A stretch of 58,723 nucleotides of DNA from Lachnospiraceae bacterium C10 (GTDB lineage Bacteria > Bacillota > Clostridia > Lachnospirales > Lachnospiraceae). This document shows positions 29,791 through 38,834 of the stretch, one piece after another (the first letter of the stretch is position 1; every line of letters starts with the position of its first letter). The stretch spans positions 1 through 58,723 of the forward strand of contig FMTN01000026.1 of NCBI GenBank assembly GCA_900100095.1, written 5' to 3'. The notes under the pieces were generated by a model. The model made no database searches. It was not told the DNA's origin and saw nothing but the letters and a program-made list of their open reading frames with translations. The position numbers and the translations under genes are program-made.

Positions 29791-30202
29791 CGATATCCTC
29801 CAGTCTCTTTTTCGCATATTCTGCACTGATAATGGCATCGGTCTTCGAGGTCTCACGCTTACGAAGGCGCATAACGGCCTGTGCCACCCGTCCGGTAACA
29901 GCCATGACAACAACAGTGGAGACAAAAGTTGTTACAAGGACAGGGATCAGAACCGGTCGCAGTTCCTTCCAGGCAACCAGAAGTCCGACGGCGGCCGGAA
30001 TGAACATCATGGGCATGATATCAATTAAAAATTCCGCAGAATCTTTTACATGATAGATCTTAACCACACCTGTAATCAATAAAATTAACATGATGACAAG
30101 ACCGTAGATGCTTCCGGGGATGGGAAGTGGGAGTGCAAAGTTGAGGAAATCACCAACGCAGGTCACGGCAAGGATGATTCCGAATTGTTTCATGTAACGC
30201 AT
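29783..30202 (-). CDS. lrgA: LrgA/CidA-family holin-like protein
   Basis: 139 residues with about four membrane segments. FALPLPIPGSIYGLVIMLIL near residue 24 and FIPAAVGLL are family hallmarks. It ends in a charged cytoplasmic tail. First gene of the lrgAB operon. The CstA gene upstream and LrgAB are both linked to pyruvate transport in other Firmicutes, a possible functional theme. Confidence 0.9.
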   Translation of the reverse strand: MRYMKQFGIILAVTCVGDFLNFALPLPIPGSIYGLVIMLILLITGVVKIYHVKDSAEFLIDIMPMMFIPAAVGLLVAWKELRPVLIPVLVTTFVSTVVVMAVTGRVAQAVMRLRKRETSKTDAIISAEYAKKRLEDIDE

Positions 30203-30320
30203 AATTTATTCCTTTACATACATCTGTTAAAAAAATGACAATGACAATATGCTATCACAAAAGAACCGTGGCAACGCAGGTAAAATTTCACAAAAAAAAG
30301 ACGAATTTCCGCAATTCTAT

Positions 30321-31430
30321 CTATTGTTTGACGTCATGGGCATCGATGACTTTGTCCAGCTGAAGTTTCAGGAAGGCAGCAACCGGAACAGCAAGGAGCA
30401 TTCCAAGTAATCCGCCGATGGCACCTCCACCAATCAGAGCGGCAACGACCAGAAGAGGATGAACGGATACATTGTCACTTAACAGTTTTGGATTGATGAT
30501 ATTACCATCGACAAACATGATAATGGCAATGCAGATGATTCCGATGACAAGCTTTTGGATGTTGCCGGAAGGAAGGCATACGATGGCCATGGTCGCATAT
30601 CCGAAGATGGGTCCCATGTAAGGAATCAGGTTACCAAAGCCAACCATCAGACCCACCAGAATGGCATTGGGTGCTCCCACAACCAGGAGGATGATGGTGG
30701 TCAAGATCATGCAGACAAGGGCATCAAGGACCTGACCCCGGAGGTAACCGGAGAATACCCTGTCCGCATCAGCTCCCAGTTCTGAAAGTTTTGCTTTTGC
30801 TTTATCGTTGGCAAAAACGTGGAAGACTTTTTCCCAATAGTGGAAAATATTATGCCCATCCAAAAGGAAATAAATCGAGAAGATAATTCCAAAGAGAAGG
30901 GATGTGGTAAAGGAGGAAACAGCAGAAATGATATAGCTTGCAATATCGCTGGCATTATGGATTGCGATTCCTGCCTTATCCAAAAGGGACTGAGCATTTC
31001 TTAATAAATCAGTGAAATTCAGATTTAAGAAATTGATTGCAGCGGTAATAGAGGCCTTGATGCTTTCGATGTTAAGCTCCGTTACGCTCTTATATACGGT
31101 AAGAGAAATCAATACCAGGAAAAGAGCGATAAATGCAAAGATCAAAAGAAAACAGATCAGAACGGATAACCCTCTTGCCCAGGCATGCGTCTTCCGGTGA
31201 TTGATCTTCTTTTCAAAAAAAGACACAGCGGGAGAGAGCAGGTAGCTGAATACAAAACCGATGATGAGCGGTTTCAAAATCGCTGTAAAAAGATTCCATA
31301 TTTTAGCCCAGATGCTTCCGCTCATATAAATGAGAAGGAGTGCAATCAGGGTGGCAATGACTGTGACAGCCGCGTACAGGCAGACCTTAAAATACTTGGG
31401 ATCGATTTTCTTTCGAAGAATGGTAAGCAT
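30321..31430 (-). CDS. AI-2E family transporter (YdiK/PerM-like)
   Basis: 369 residues from the ATG at 31430, preceded by GAAAGGAG; the longer frame lacks a site. Around eight membrane segments in the usual pattern: two N-terminal, a long amphipathic stretch, then FGNLIPYMGPIFGYATMAIV near residue 285, the family's most conserved part, and a C-terminal hydrophobic region ending in GGLLGMLLAVPVAAFLK. Family members export AI-2, ions or peptides; the substrate here is unknown. Monocistronic. Confidence 0.88.
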   Translation of the reverse strand: MLTILRKKIDPKYFKVCLYAAVTVIATLIALLLIYMSGSIWAKIWNLFTAILKPLIIGFVFSYLLSPAVSFFEKKINHRKTHAWARGLSVLICFLLIFAFIALFLVLISLTVYKSVTELNIESIKASITAAINFLNLNFTDLLRNAQSLLDKAGIAIHNASDIASYIISAVSSFTTSLLFGIIFSIYFLLDGHNIFHYWEKVFHVFANDKAKAKLSELGADADRVFSGYLRGQVLDALVCMILTTIILLVVGAPNAILVGLMVGFGNLIPYMGPIFGYATMAIVCLPSGNIQKLVIGIICIAIIMFVDGNIINPKLLSDNVSVHPLLVVAALIGGGAIGGLLGMLLAVPVAAFLKLQLDKVIDAHDVKQ

Positions 31431-31615
31431 AAAACTCCTTTCGGTGGATGTCAGAATAATAGTTATCAGACCTAATGTTACCATAGATTTCAATGTAACT
31501 AAAGTGTGTCCTTTTTTATGCTAACATATGGTTGCGGTAACGGGAGAATCAAGCGATGTGTTGCCAAGGAGAGAAGTGATTGGAAACCATCCGGTCGGTT
31601 AAAGGGGGACCTGAT

Positions 31616-33733
31616 ATGATGCGAACGAAGTCTATACAATGGAAAAGTTTCTGGCTGGCGATATTGATCGTAACAGTATTTTTTCTTACACCTTCTATGA
31701 TCTATGCAAATTCCAACGGAAGAATGAAAGTGAAAGTCGGTTATGTCCAGAGTGCCAATATGATGGAACGGGACGACCGGGGCGTGAAATCCGGCCTGGG
31801 ATATGAATACCTTCAGAAGATTTCCTACTATACCAACTGGGAATATGAATATGTCTACGGGGAATGGAATGATATTCTGCAAAAGCTGATTGCCGGTGAG
31901 ATTGATGTGATGGCCGGTGTATCGAAGACCGAGGAGCGGGAAGGGCAGATGTTATTCCCGGACTATCCTATGGGTGCAGAGAATTACTATATCTATGTAT
32001 ATGATAGCAGTCCTCTTTCCACAAAGGGGATCCAGGAAATAAAGGGACGTACCATTGGAGCCAATAAAGACTCTATGATGGAAATGCTTCTTCGGAAATG
32101 GAACAAAGAGGGTGGATATAATGTTGACATTAGGACATTTTCAGGTAATGAGGCCTTATATGAGAATTTTGATCTGAACCGGGTGGATGCTGTTGTGGAC
32201 ACAGACAATGCCATTACACCGGAAGACGAGATGGTGCCTCTGGCCAGAATCGGAAGTTCCGATTATTATCTTGCCGTTTCTGCTCAGAGAGGGGATCTTT
32301 TAGCACAGCTTAACGTGGCACAAAGTAAGATTACGTCCACCGATCCGAATTTTGTAAAAAAGCTTTCCGAGAAATATTTCTCGAACAGTGTTGTAAGCGC
32401 ACAGATGCAAAAGGATGAAAGGATGTGGATTGAGAAGCATCCCGTGATTACCATTGGTTATATGATTGATTATCTTCCTTTTTCAGATGTGAAGCGGTCC
32501 GGAGAAGTAACCGGAATGGTTGCGGATGTTATGAATGAGATGATGCAGCAGTTGCATCTTACGTCGTCTGTAACATTGAAATACCGGGGATTTTATAAGG
32601 CCGGCGATATGCTAAAGGCGCTGAAGGCGGATGAGATCGATGTTGCTTTTCCGGTGAATGATAATGTTGCTTTTGCAGATGAGAATCAGATTTTCTTATC
32701 ATCTCCGGTTATTACGACAGCCATGAACCTTGTTTTCAAAGGGAAATATTCCAGTAAGAAGACCAGGTGTATCGCTGTCAGGAAGGGCAATGAAATTCAG
32801 ACGTCCTATACCATCAAGCATTATCCGAATGCGAAGATCAAATATTATGAGACCTTTGAAGAGGCGTTGGATGCGGTTCGGACCGGGGATGCGGATTCCA
32901 TCATCATCAATGACCTGAGAAAGGACGGCTACTTAAGCCATGCCCGTTATAAGCAGTTGAAATCGGTTCGTCTGCTGGACTACAGCAGCCGGTGCCTAGC
33001 GGTGAACGCCGGAAATAATAAGCTTTTATCCATTTTGAACCGAGGAATCACCAATTTACCGGCGAATTATTCGATGCTTGCAACCTATCCATATACCGGA
33101 AGACTTGGTTCGATGTCCGTGGAAGACTTTATCATTGAACATTGGGCGGAGGTTTTTATTTCCATTGCAATTACGGTCATGGTTCTTACGATTTTGGGAT
33201 CTGTGATCTATAATATTCAGCGCAAGCGGAAAATGCTGGAAACCATGGCTCATAAAGACAGTCTGACAGGTCTTTTGAATCGAAGAAGTTTTGATGAACA
33301 GATGGATCGGATGGAAGAGAGCGTTCCGGACAATGAGATGTTATTTGTCGGTATGGATTTAAACGGCTTGAAGAAGGCGAATGATACCCTTGGACATGCG
33401 GCAGGAGATGAACTGATTCAGGGTGCAGCCAGCTGTATGAAGTCGGTCCTTGGTCAGTACGGACAGGTATACCGGACCGGAGGAGATGAATTCGTTGCAA
33501 TCTTACAAGGGAAGCATTTAAACTGGGATAAGATTATAGGAGAGCTGCAAAAGACCTTCCAAACCTGGAAGGGAGAGCGCAATAAGTCTCTTTCTGTGGC
33601 GGTTGGCTATTGCAGCAATGACGAGAATCCAACCATTACACCTCGGGAAATGATGATGATTGCAGATCAAAGGCTCTATCAGGATAAAGCGGAATACTAT
33701 CGACAGGCAGGTTGTGATAGAAGAAAACGTTGA
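31616..33733 (+). CDS. Membrane diguanylate cyclase with two periplasmic-type SBP_bac_3 sensor domains
   Basis: 705 residues from the ATG at 31616, which has an AAAGGGGG site. The first ~30 residues form a signal or TM segment. Two tandem solute-binding-protein type 3 domains follow (residues ~38-260 and ~280-505), then a TM segment (FISIAITVMVLTILGSVIYN). The C-terminal GGDEF domain (residues ~550-700) has an intact GGDEF active site and RxxD-less surroundings. It should make cyclic di-GMP in response to an extracellular small ligand, probably an amino acid-like molecule. Similar to BvgS-type sensor arrangement but with a cyclase output. Confidence 0.9.
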   Translation: MMRTKSIQWKSFWLAILIVTVFFLTPSMIYANSNGRMKVKVGYVQSANMMERDDRGVKSGLGYEYLQKISYYTNWEYEYVYGEWNDILQKLIAGEIDVMAGVSKTEEREGQMLFPDYPMGAENYYIYVYDSSPLSTKGIQEIKGRTIGANKDSMMEMLLRKWNKEGGYNVDIRTFSGNEALYENFDLNRVDAVVDTDNAITPEDEMVPLARIGSSDYYLAVSAQRGDLLAQLNVAQSKITSTDPNFVKKLSEKYFSNSVVSAQMQKDERMWIEKHPVITIGYMIDYLPFSDVKRSGEVTGMVADVMNEMMQQLHLTSSVTLKYRGFYKAGDMLKALKADEIDVAFPVNDNVAFADENQIFLSSPVITTAMNLVFKGKYSSKKTRCIAVRKGNEIQTSYTIKHYPNAKIKYYETFEEALDAVRTGDADSIIINDLRKDGYLSHARYKQLKSVRLLDYSSRCLAVNAGNNKLLSILNRGITNLPANYSMLATYPYTGRLGSMSVEDFIIEHWAEVFISIAITVMVLTILGSVIYNIQRKRKMLETMAHKDSLTGLLNRRSFDEQMDRMEESVPDNEMLFVGMDLNGLKKANDTLGHAAGDELIQGAASCMKSVLGQYGQVYRTGGDEFVAILQGKHLNWDKIIGELQKTFQTWKGERNKSLSVAVGYCSNDENPTITPREMMMIADQRLYQDKAEYYRQAGCDRRKR

Positions 33734-33771
33734 GAAAAGGCTGTGAAGAAGGATATTCTTCACAGCCTTTT
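33734..33771. terminator. Intrinsic terminator between convergent genes
   Basis: Stem AAAAGGCTGTGAAGA / TCTTCACAGCCTTTT between the GGDEF gene and the alarmone synthetase gene; usable in both directions. Confidence 0.85.
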
Positions 33772-33781
33772 GGCTAGGGGA

Positions 33782-34498
33782 TTATACATTAGAAGCCGGG
33801 ACAATCTCGCTTCGGACGTATTCCATTCGTCGATCCAAGTCGGCACACTCACTGGCACAGATGGCCAATTCCTTCGATAGAGCATCTAACTGCTGTGGGG
33901 TTAAGGACTTCTTATAGCGAAGCTTATGCTCTAGGGAAGCCCAGAAGTCCATGGCGATGGTGCGAAGCTGAACTTCAACATAAATTTGCTTCTTGCCAAG
34001 TTCTGTGAAAATAGGAACCTGTACAATCAGATGAAGAGAACGGTAACCGTTGGTTTTAGGATGATGGATATAATCCTTCTTCTCGATTAATGTGATATCA
34101 TCCTGATCAAGAAAGTACTTGGCGATGCGAAAAACATCCTCTTCAAAGGAACAGATGACACGAACGCCTGCAATATCACGGATGTTTTCTTCGATGGATT
34201 CAAGGGAGAGGGAGAGTCCCTTTCGCTGAACTTTACGAAGGATGGATTCCAGTGACTTCACACGGGTTTTGATACTTTCAATGGGGTTACCATCATATTG
34301 AATACCAAGGCGTTCATTTAAAACCTTGAATTTGGTCTCAATCTCATATACAGCGCATTGATAGTTGGCAATCAATTTACGGGCAGGTAATGTTTGCTCA
34401 TCCATGGCGCCTAAGACATCATCTAAGTTAATCTGTTTCATCCAGTCAGCAGGAATAACACCATTACGTATCTGCTGTAGGCTTTCAAGTTCATTCAT
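33782..34498 (-). CDS. Small alarmone (p)ppGpp synthetase, RelQ/YjbM-like
   Basis: 238 residues from the ATG at 34498 (GGAAGGAG site). It contains only the RelA/SpoT synthetase domain: IESIKTRVKSLESILRKVQ, NIRDIAGVRVICSF near residue 103, HHPKTNGYRSLHLIVQ near residue 145 and VEVQLRTIAMDFWASLEHK near residue 174. No hydrolase or regulatory domains. It makes (p)ppGpp from ATP and GDP/GTP in the cytoplasm. Confidence 0.9.
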   Translation of the reverse strand: MNELESLQQIRNGVIPADWMKQINLDDVLGAMDEQTLPARKLIANYQCAVYEIETKFKVLNERLGIQYDGNPIESIKTRVKSLESILRKVQRKGLSLSLESIEENIRDIAGVRVICSFEEDVFRIAKYFLDQDDITLIEKKDYIHHPKTNGYRSLHLIVQVPIFTELGKKQIYVEVQLRTIAMDFWASLEHKLRYKKSLTPQQLDALSKELAICASECADLDRRMEYVRSEIVPASNV

Positions 34499-34626
34499 GC
34501 GCAATTCTCCTTCCCATTGCAATTAAGTTTATTGTAACAGATAATGTTTGGTCTTTCAAAAATGGATGATTGTATTTTAAATAATTAGGGAATAGTGTAA
34601 AATAATGAAAAAGAAAGGATGGAATT

Positions 34627-35091
34627 ATGACAGATTATCGATTACTTGCAGAGCAGCTACGTAGTTTAATGGAAGATGAGCCATATTATATTCCTGTGCT
34701 TTCCAATGCTTCCGCCCTGATTATGGAGACAGTGAAGGAATTAAACTGGGCAGGATTTTATCTTGTGGATGAAAAGAAGAACAGTCTTCTCCTTGGGCCA
34801 TTCCAGGGAAAAGTGGCATGTATCCGGATTCCATTTGGCAAGGGGGTTTGTGGAACAGCAGCAGCCGAGGATCGGACACTATGCGTGGAAGATGTGCATC
34901 AGTTCCCGGGGCATATCGCCTGTGACAGTGCATCGAATTCGGAATTGGTTGTCCCGGTTCATAAGGACGGGAAACTGGTAGGCGTCCTGGATCTTGACAG
35001 TACACAGTTCTCCCGCTTTACGAAGGAAGATGTGGAAGGCTTTGAGTTGTTTGTTAAGACACTGGAAGAGATTATCGTTTTTGAACAGTAA
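34627..35091 (+). CDS. msrC: Free methionine-(R)-sulfoxide reductase (GAF domain)
   Basis: 154 residues forming one GAF domain. The three conserved cysteines of the family are present in VACIRIPFG, GVCGTAAAE and HIACDSASNSE. It reduces free Met-R-sulfoxide and is an oxidative stress enzyme. AGAAAGGATGG precedes the ATG. Monocistronic. Confidence 0.93.
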   Translation: MTDYRLLAEQLRSLMEDEPYYIPVLSNASALIMETVKELNWAGFYLVDEKKNSLLLGPFQGKVACIRIPFGKGVCGTAAAEDRTLCVEDVHQFPGHIACDSASNSELVVPVHKDGKLVGVLDLDSTQFSRFTKEDVEGFELFVKTLEEIIVFEQ

Positions 35092-35212
35092 TATTCTTTA
35101 ACACATACTACCGGATCCAACGGGAGGGAAAGGTAAGTAGTTCTTGCAATACCTATGTAAAGATGGTAAAATGTCCAAGTCTTTATGTTGAAATTTAGTG
35201 CATGATACATTC

Positions 35213-35246
35213 ACTGACCAGACAAAAAGTCTGGTCAGTTTTTTTG
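35213..35246 (+). terminator. Intrinsic terminator
   Basis: Stem ACTGACCAGAC / GTCTGGTCAGT followed by T7, just upstream of the helicase gene. It lies 120 bp after msrC and could end that transcript or attenuate the helicase. Confidence 0.88.
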
Positions 35247-35266
35247 TAAATACAAGGAGAATTTGA

Positions 35267-36739
35267 TTGAAATATAGTGAAACGCATTTAAAAAAAGATA
35301 TCTTGAACGCTATTAAGAAAGTCGGATATGAGGAAATGACACCGATTCAGGAGCGGGCGATTCCGGCTGTGCTGGAGGGCAGGGATATGATTGCCTGCGC
35401 CCAGACCGGAACAGGAAAGACAGCAGCCTTTGCTCTCCCGATTCTTCATATGTTATCCGACGAGCATCGAAAAGTGCCGAGAGCCCTTGTGGTAACACCG
35501 ACAAGAGAACTGGCCCAGCAGATCTTTGATAACTTCAAGAAATATGGAAGATATTTGAAGCTGCGTTGTGCCTGTATCTACGGAGGTGCTTCTCAGAATG
35601 TTCAGATTGAAAAGCTAAAGCAGGGATATGACATTCTGATTGCAACGCCGGGACGACTTCTGGACTTTGAGAGCCGTGGAATTGTCAGCCTTGATAAGAT
35701 CGAAATTCTGGTGCTGGATGAGGCGGACTGCATGATGGATATGGGATTTATCCCGGATATCCGTAAAATTGAGAAACTGATTCCAGAGGAACATCAGACC
35801 TTGCTGTTCTCCGCTACCATGCCAAAGGAAATCGAGGCACTGGCAAGAGATTTCCTGACAGATCCGGAGGATATTCGTGTGGCGGCCACATCCTCACCGG
35901 CAGATACGGTGGATCAGAAGATCTGCTTTGTGGATCGCGCCGATAAGAAGCACGTATTAAAGTCATTCCTGGATCGGAAAGAGGTCAAGAAATCCATTGT
36001 ATTCACAAGGACGAAGCACGGCGCAGACCGCTTGGTACGTGACCTTGGAAAGGAAGGTATCCGTTCTATGGCGATCCATGGAGATAAGACCCAGGGACAG
36101 CGTAAAAACGCCCTGGAGCGCTTCCGTTCCGGTAACGTGAAGGTACTTGTGGCTACCGATGTGGCATCTAGAGGAATTGATATTCCGAAGATCAGCCACG
36201 TGTTCAACTATGATCTTCCGGATGAGGCCGAGTCCTATATCCATAGAATCGGACGTGCCGGAAGAGCGGGACATACCGGAGAAGCCATCACTATGTGTAC
36301 GCAGGATGATGTGTCTCTTCTTCGCGATATCGAGCGACTTGTGAAGAAGGAAATTCCGGAAGAATTGACACAGTGGACGGTTTCTGTGGACAAGAACAAG
36401 AAGGTTTTACATCCGAGAAAGCGGAGCCATGCGGGAAGACCGCCGCAAAAGAATGACCAGAAAAACCACGGTCATAAGAAGCCTTCTTCCAATACGCAAA
36501 AGGAAAGAAAAACCATTGCAACCGGTAAAAAGCCGGTGGCAAAAAAGGAACAAAAGAAGGAGAAGAAGGAGCAGAGAGAGAGCAAGCCGACCGTGCATCG
36601 TGGTGGTAAGAATGCGCTTCGGGCAACACAGCAGAATGCTAAGAAGTCCCCAGCAGAGCGCCAGCGTAAATTTATCAAAAAGCCGGGTATCGATCGTATG
36701 AACCGACCGGTGAAGAAGAATACCACAAAGCGAAGCTAA
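35267..36739 (+). CDS. DEAD-box RNA helicase
   Basis: 490 residues from a TTG start at 35267 with AAGGAG upstream. Motifs in order: Q motif (EMTPIQERAIP), Walker A AQTGTGKT, PTRELAQQ, DEAD in VLDEADCMMDMGF, SATMP, and HRIGRAGR in the second RecA domain. The C-terminal ~110 residues are a Lys/Arg/Gln-rich basic tail, as in CsdA/CshA-type helicases that remodel rRNA and mRNA in the cold or in the degradosome. Strong family call, exact orthologue uncertain. Confidence 0.95.
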   Translation: MKYSETHLKKDILNAIKKVGYEEMTPIQERAIPAVLEGRDMIACAQTGTGKTAAFALPILHMLSDEHRKVPRALVVTPTRELAQQIFDNFKKYGRYLKLRCACIYGGASQNVQIEKLKQGYDILIATPGRLLDFESRGIVSLDKIEILVLDEADCMMDMGFIPDIRKIEKLIPEEHQTLLFSATMPKEIEALARDFLTDPEDIRVAATSSPADTVDQKICFVDRADKKHVLKSFLDRKEVKKSIVFTRTKHGADRLVRDLGKEGIRSMAIHGDKTQGQRKNALERFRSGNVKVLVATDVASRGIDIPKISHVFNYDLPDEAESYIHRIGRAGRAGHTGEAITMCTQDDVSLLRDIERLVKKEIPEELTQWTVSVDKNKKVLHPRKRSHAGRPPQKNDQKNHGHKKPSSNTQKERKTIATGKKPVAKKEQKKEKKEQRESKPTVHRGGKNALRATQQNAKKSPAERQRKFIKKPGIDRMNRPVKKNTTKRS

Positions 36740-36811
36740 GTAAGAATATGTAAGATCATAAGTCCCACCGTCAATTGAGGATCTTGTGAAGATTAGATTT
36801 GGAAGTAACAG

Positions 36812-37462
36812 ATGAAGTATCAGAATATAACAAAGGCAGTTTTTCTTAGGCGTCCCAATCGCTTCATTGCAGAGGTGGAGCTCGAAGGACATGTGGAAAC
36901 GGTTCATGTGAAAAATACCGGCCGGTGCAGGGAACTTCTGATCCCCGGCTGTGAAGTCTGGCTGACTGCCCCCGGTACCCCGGGACGGAAAACAAAGTAT
37001 GATCTGGTGGCTGTTCGTAAGGACAACGGGATACTTTTTAACATTGACAGTCAGGCTCCTAACAAAGTGGTGAAGGAATGGCTTATGACACAGGACTATG
37101 ACAGAATCCTGCCGGAATACACCTATGGGGCATCCAGAATCGATTTCTATTTAGAACGTGGCAGGGATAAATATCTTCTGGAAGTCAAAGGCTGTACGCT
37201 GGAAATTAACGGAATCGGATTCTTCCCGGATGCCCCGACCGAGCGAGGGGTTAAGCATTTACGAGAACTTACAGCTGCTGTTAAAAAGGGATATAAGGCA
37301 ATGTTGGCCTTTGTAATCCAGATGGAGGGTGTGTCGGAAGTAAGGGCGAATGTGGATACCCATCCGGAGTTTGGAATCGCGCTGGAGGAGGCAAAGCAGG
37401 CCGGGGTAGAGGTGCTCTTCCCTCCATGCCATGTAAAACCGGATATACTTGAGATTGTTTGA
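36812..37462 (+). CDS. sfsA: SfsA-family DNA/RNA nuclease
   Basis: 216 residues. Family landmarks are RRPNRFIAEVELEG near the N-terminus, HVKNTGRCRELLIPG, DFYLERGRDKYLLEVKGCTL (predicted metal-binding Asp and Glu with Lys) and FFPDAPTERGVKHLREL. SfsA was described as a sugar fermentation stimulator and later as a nuclease. Monocistronic. Confidence 0.93.
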   Translation: MKYQNITKAVFLRRPNRFIAEVELEGHVETVHVKNTGRCRELLIPGCEVWLTAPGTPGRKTKYDLVAVRKDNGILFNIDSQAPNKVVKEWLMTQDYDRILPEYTYGASRIDFYLERGRDKYLLEVKGCTLEINGIGFFPDAPTERGVKHLRELTAAVKKGYKAMLAFVIQMEGVSEVRANVDTHPEFGIALEEAKQAGVEVLFPPCHVKPDILEIV

Positions 37463-37479
37463 GTGTCTTGTTGCTATGT

Positions 37480-37600
37480 TAGGACTGGCGAAGTTCGTTA
37501 CCAATTGAGTAGGCTGACTCCTACTTGATGTCAAAATATAAAATGCCGGCCTGCGAACTACTTCGACTTATAGAAGTCGGAGTAGTTCACTAGAAAAATA
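37480..37600. repeat. Diverged relative of the palindromic repeat element
   Basis: AATTGAGTAGGCTGACTCC followed by TACTTGAT resembles the TCGAGTAGGCTGACTCC hairpin of the full element. A second hairpin ACTACTTCGAC / GTCGGAGTAGT follows. It sits between sfsA and the ATPase terminator. Confidence 0.5.
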
Positions 37601-37616
37601 CGAATGTTAAGATGAC

Positions 37617-37664
37617 AAAAAAGACGCACCCCATTGAACAAGTTATGGGTACGTCAAAAAACAA
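37617..37664 (-). terminator. Intrinsic terminator of the ATPase gene
   Basis: On the minus strand GACGTACCCAT / ATGGGGTGCGTC with T6, just after the ATPase stop codon. Confidence 0.8.
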
Positions 37665-37668
37665 ATAG

Positions 37669-38721
37669 CTATAGTTGTTCGTTTTTGATAAATGCATCAA
37701 ATCTAGGCAGTCTGCATTTGATCATACCTCTTGTTTGCACATCAATTAAACCTTTATCGCGCAGCCGAATTCTATATTGCGAAAATTCATTCTTCTTTTG
37801 CTTTGTTAATTCCAATAATTCCGCAACAGGCATACAATCTTTCTTTACAATAAAGGACATATACCATCTATCTTTTTCCGATAACTCTGACCATATTTTC
37901 TTATATACATAGTGACTTAATGCCTCATCGTATCGGATCAATACCTCTTTCGTCATTTCGTGATTTGCTTCTTCCCAAATGTACTTTCCTAACGCCTGGT
38001 ATGCAAAGGGATATCCCTTTGTTTCAATTGCCATCTTTTTCGCATTTTCTTGCGAAATACAAAACACCTGAGCATACCTCTCTGTAATAATCTTAAGATT
38101 TAACGGTTCCATCTCAAACTGTGGTGTGCGATAAAGAAATGTAAGGTCTTTCTGGTCTTTTAGTTTGTGAATATTCTCGTATAACCCTGCCATTACTAAA
38201 TAAATTGGATAATTACTTCGAATCATAATTTGAAAACTGCTCGCAAACTCACGCATAGACTTCGTATTCGATACCTCATCTATCGTGACTAGCAGCTTCT
38301 TCTTTTTTCGTTGTAGCTCTTTTAATATTATCTCTAATGCAGATTCGATGTCAGCAACAGGTGGTTTTGAAGACACTTCCATTCCTATCCCAAATTTTGA
38401 AAGATTTAGATTCATATTGATAAATTTGGTTAAAAAACTATTCGTATCATATAATTTCGCTACTAAACCATTCAACATATCTCTTGTCGGATTCAAGCGA
38501 ATCACAATGAATTCTTCATACTTTAAGACCTCTTTTTCGATGGAAGTCATCATAACAGTCTTTCCACTTCCTCTTGGTCCTGTAAGCATAAAACAAGAGT
38601 TTTGCACAGATGAATCTGTAATATAGTCAAGAATTTCATCCAAAATTAAATCCCGACTAATGTATTGCGTTGGTATTTTCCCAAAATTAATAGCAAATGG
38701 ATTTCTTTTCAAAAAACTCAC
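37669..38721 (-). CDS. AAA/STAND-type ATP-binding protein
   Basis: 350 residues. Walker A is GPRGSGKT near residue 48 and Walker B is LLVTIDEV near residue 143. A helical region and a winged-helix-like C-terminus (AELLELTKQKKNEFSQYRIR) follow. This matches the archaeal-ATPase-like/ORC-type proteins often found as single genes in Clostridia accessory regions, function unknown. Start: GTG at 38721 as first codon, but TTG at 38712 has better spacing from AAGGTGAG. A direct repeat array lies immediately upstream and may be its operator. Confidence 0.8.
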   Translation of the reverse strand: MSFLKRNPFAINFGKIPTQYISRDLILDEILDYITDSSVQNSCFMLTGPRGSGKTVMMTSIEKEVLKYEEFIVIRLNPTRDMLNGLVAKLYDTNSFLTKFINMNLNLSKFGIGMEVSSKPPVADIESALEIILKELQRKKKKLLVTIDEVSNTKSMREFASSFQIMIRSNYPIYLVMAGLYENIHKLKDQKDLTFLYRTPQFEMEPLNLKIITERYAQVFCISQENAKKMAIETKGYPFAYQALGKYIWEEANHEMTKEVLIRYDEALSHYVYKKIWSELSEKDRWYMSFIVKKDCMPVAELLELTKQKKNEFSQYRIRLRDKGLIDVQTRGMIKCRLPRFDAFIKNEQL

Positions 38722-38725
38722 CTTC

Positions 38726-38820
38726 TTATATATACTTCTATATACTTTGATTTAATATATATACTTCTATATACTTCTATATACTTCTATTTCGATTATA
38801 TACTCCTATATACTTATAGG
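38726..38820. repeat. 11-bp tandem repeats TATATACTTCT upstream of the ATPase gene
   Basis: Seven or so units of TATATACTTCT or close variants cover the whole promoter region of the ATPase gene. An 11-bp period puts each unit on the same face of the DNA, as expected for cooperative binding of a regulator. No regulator gene is adjacent, so autoregulation by the ATPase is possible. Confidence 0.75.
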
Positions 38821-38834
38821 CAATCTAATTTTAA

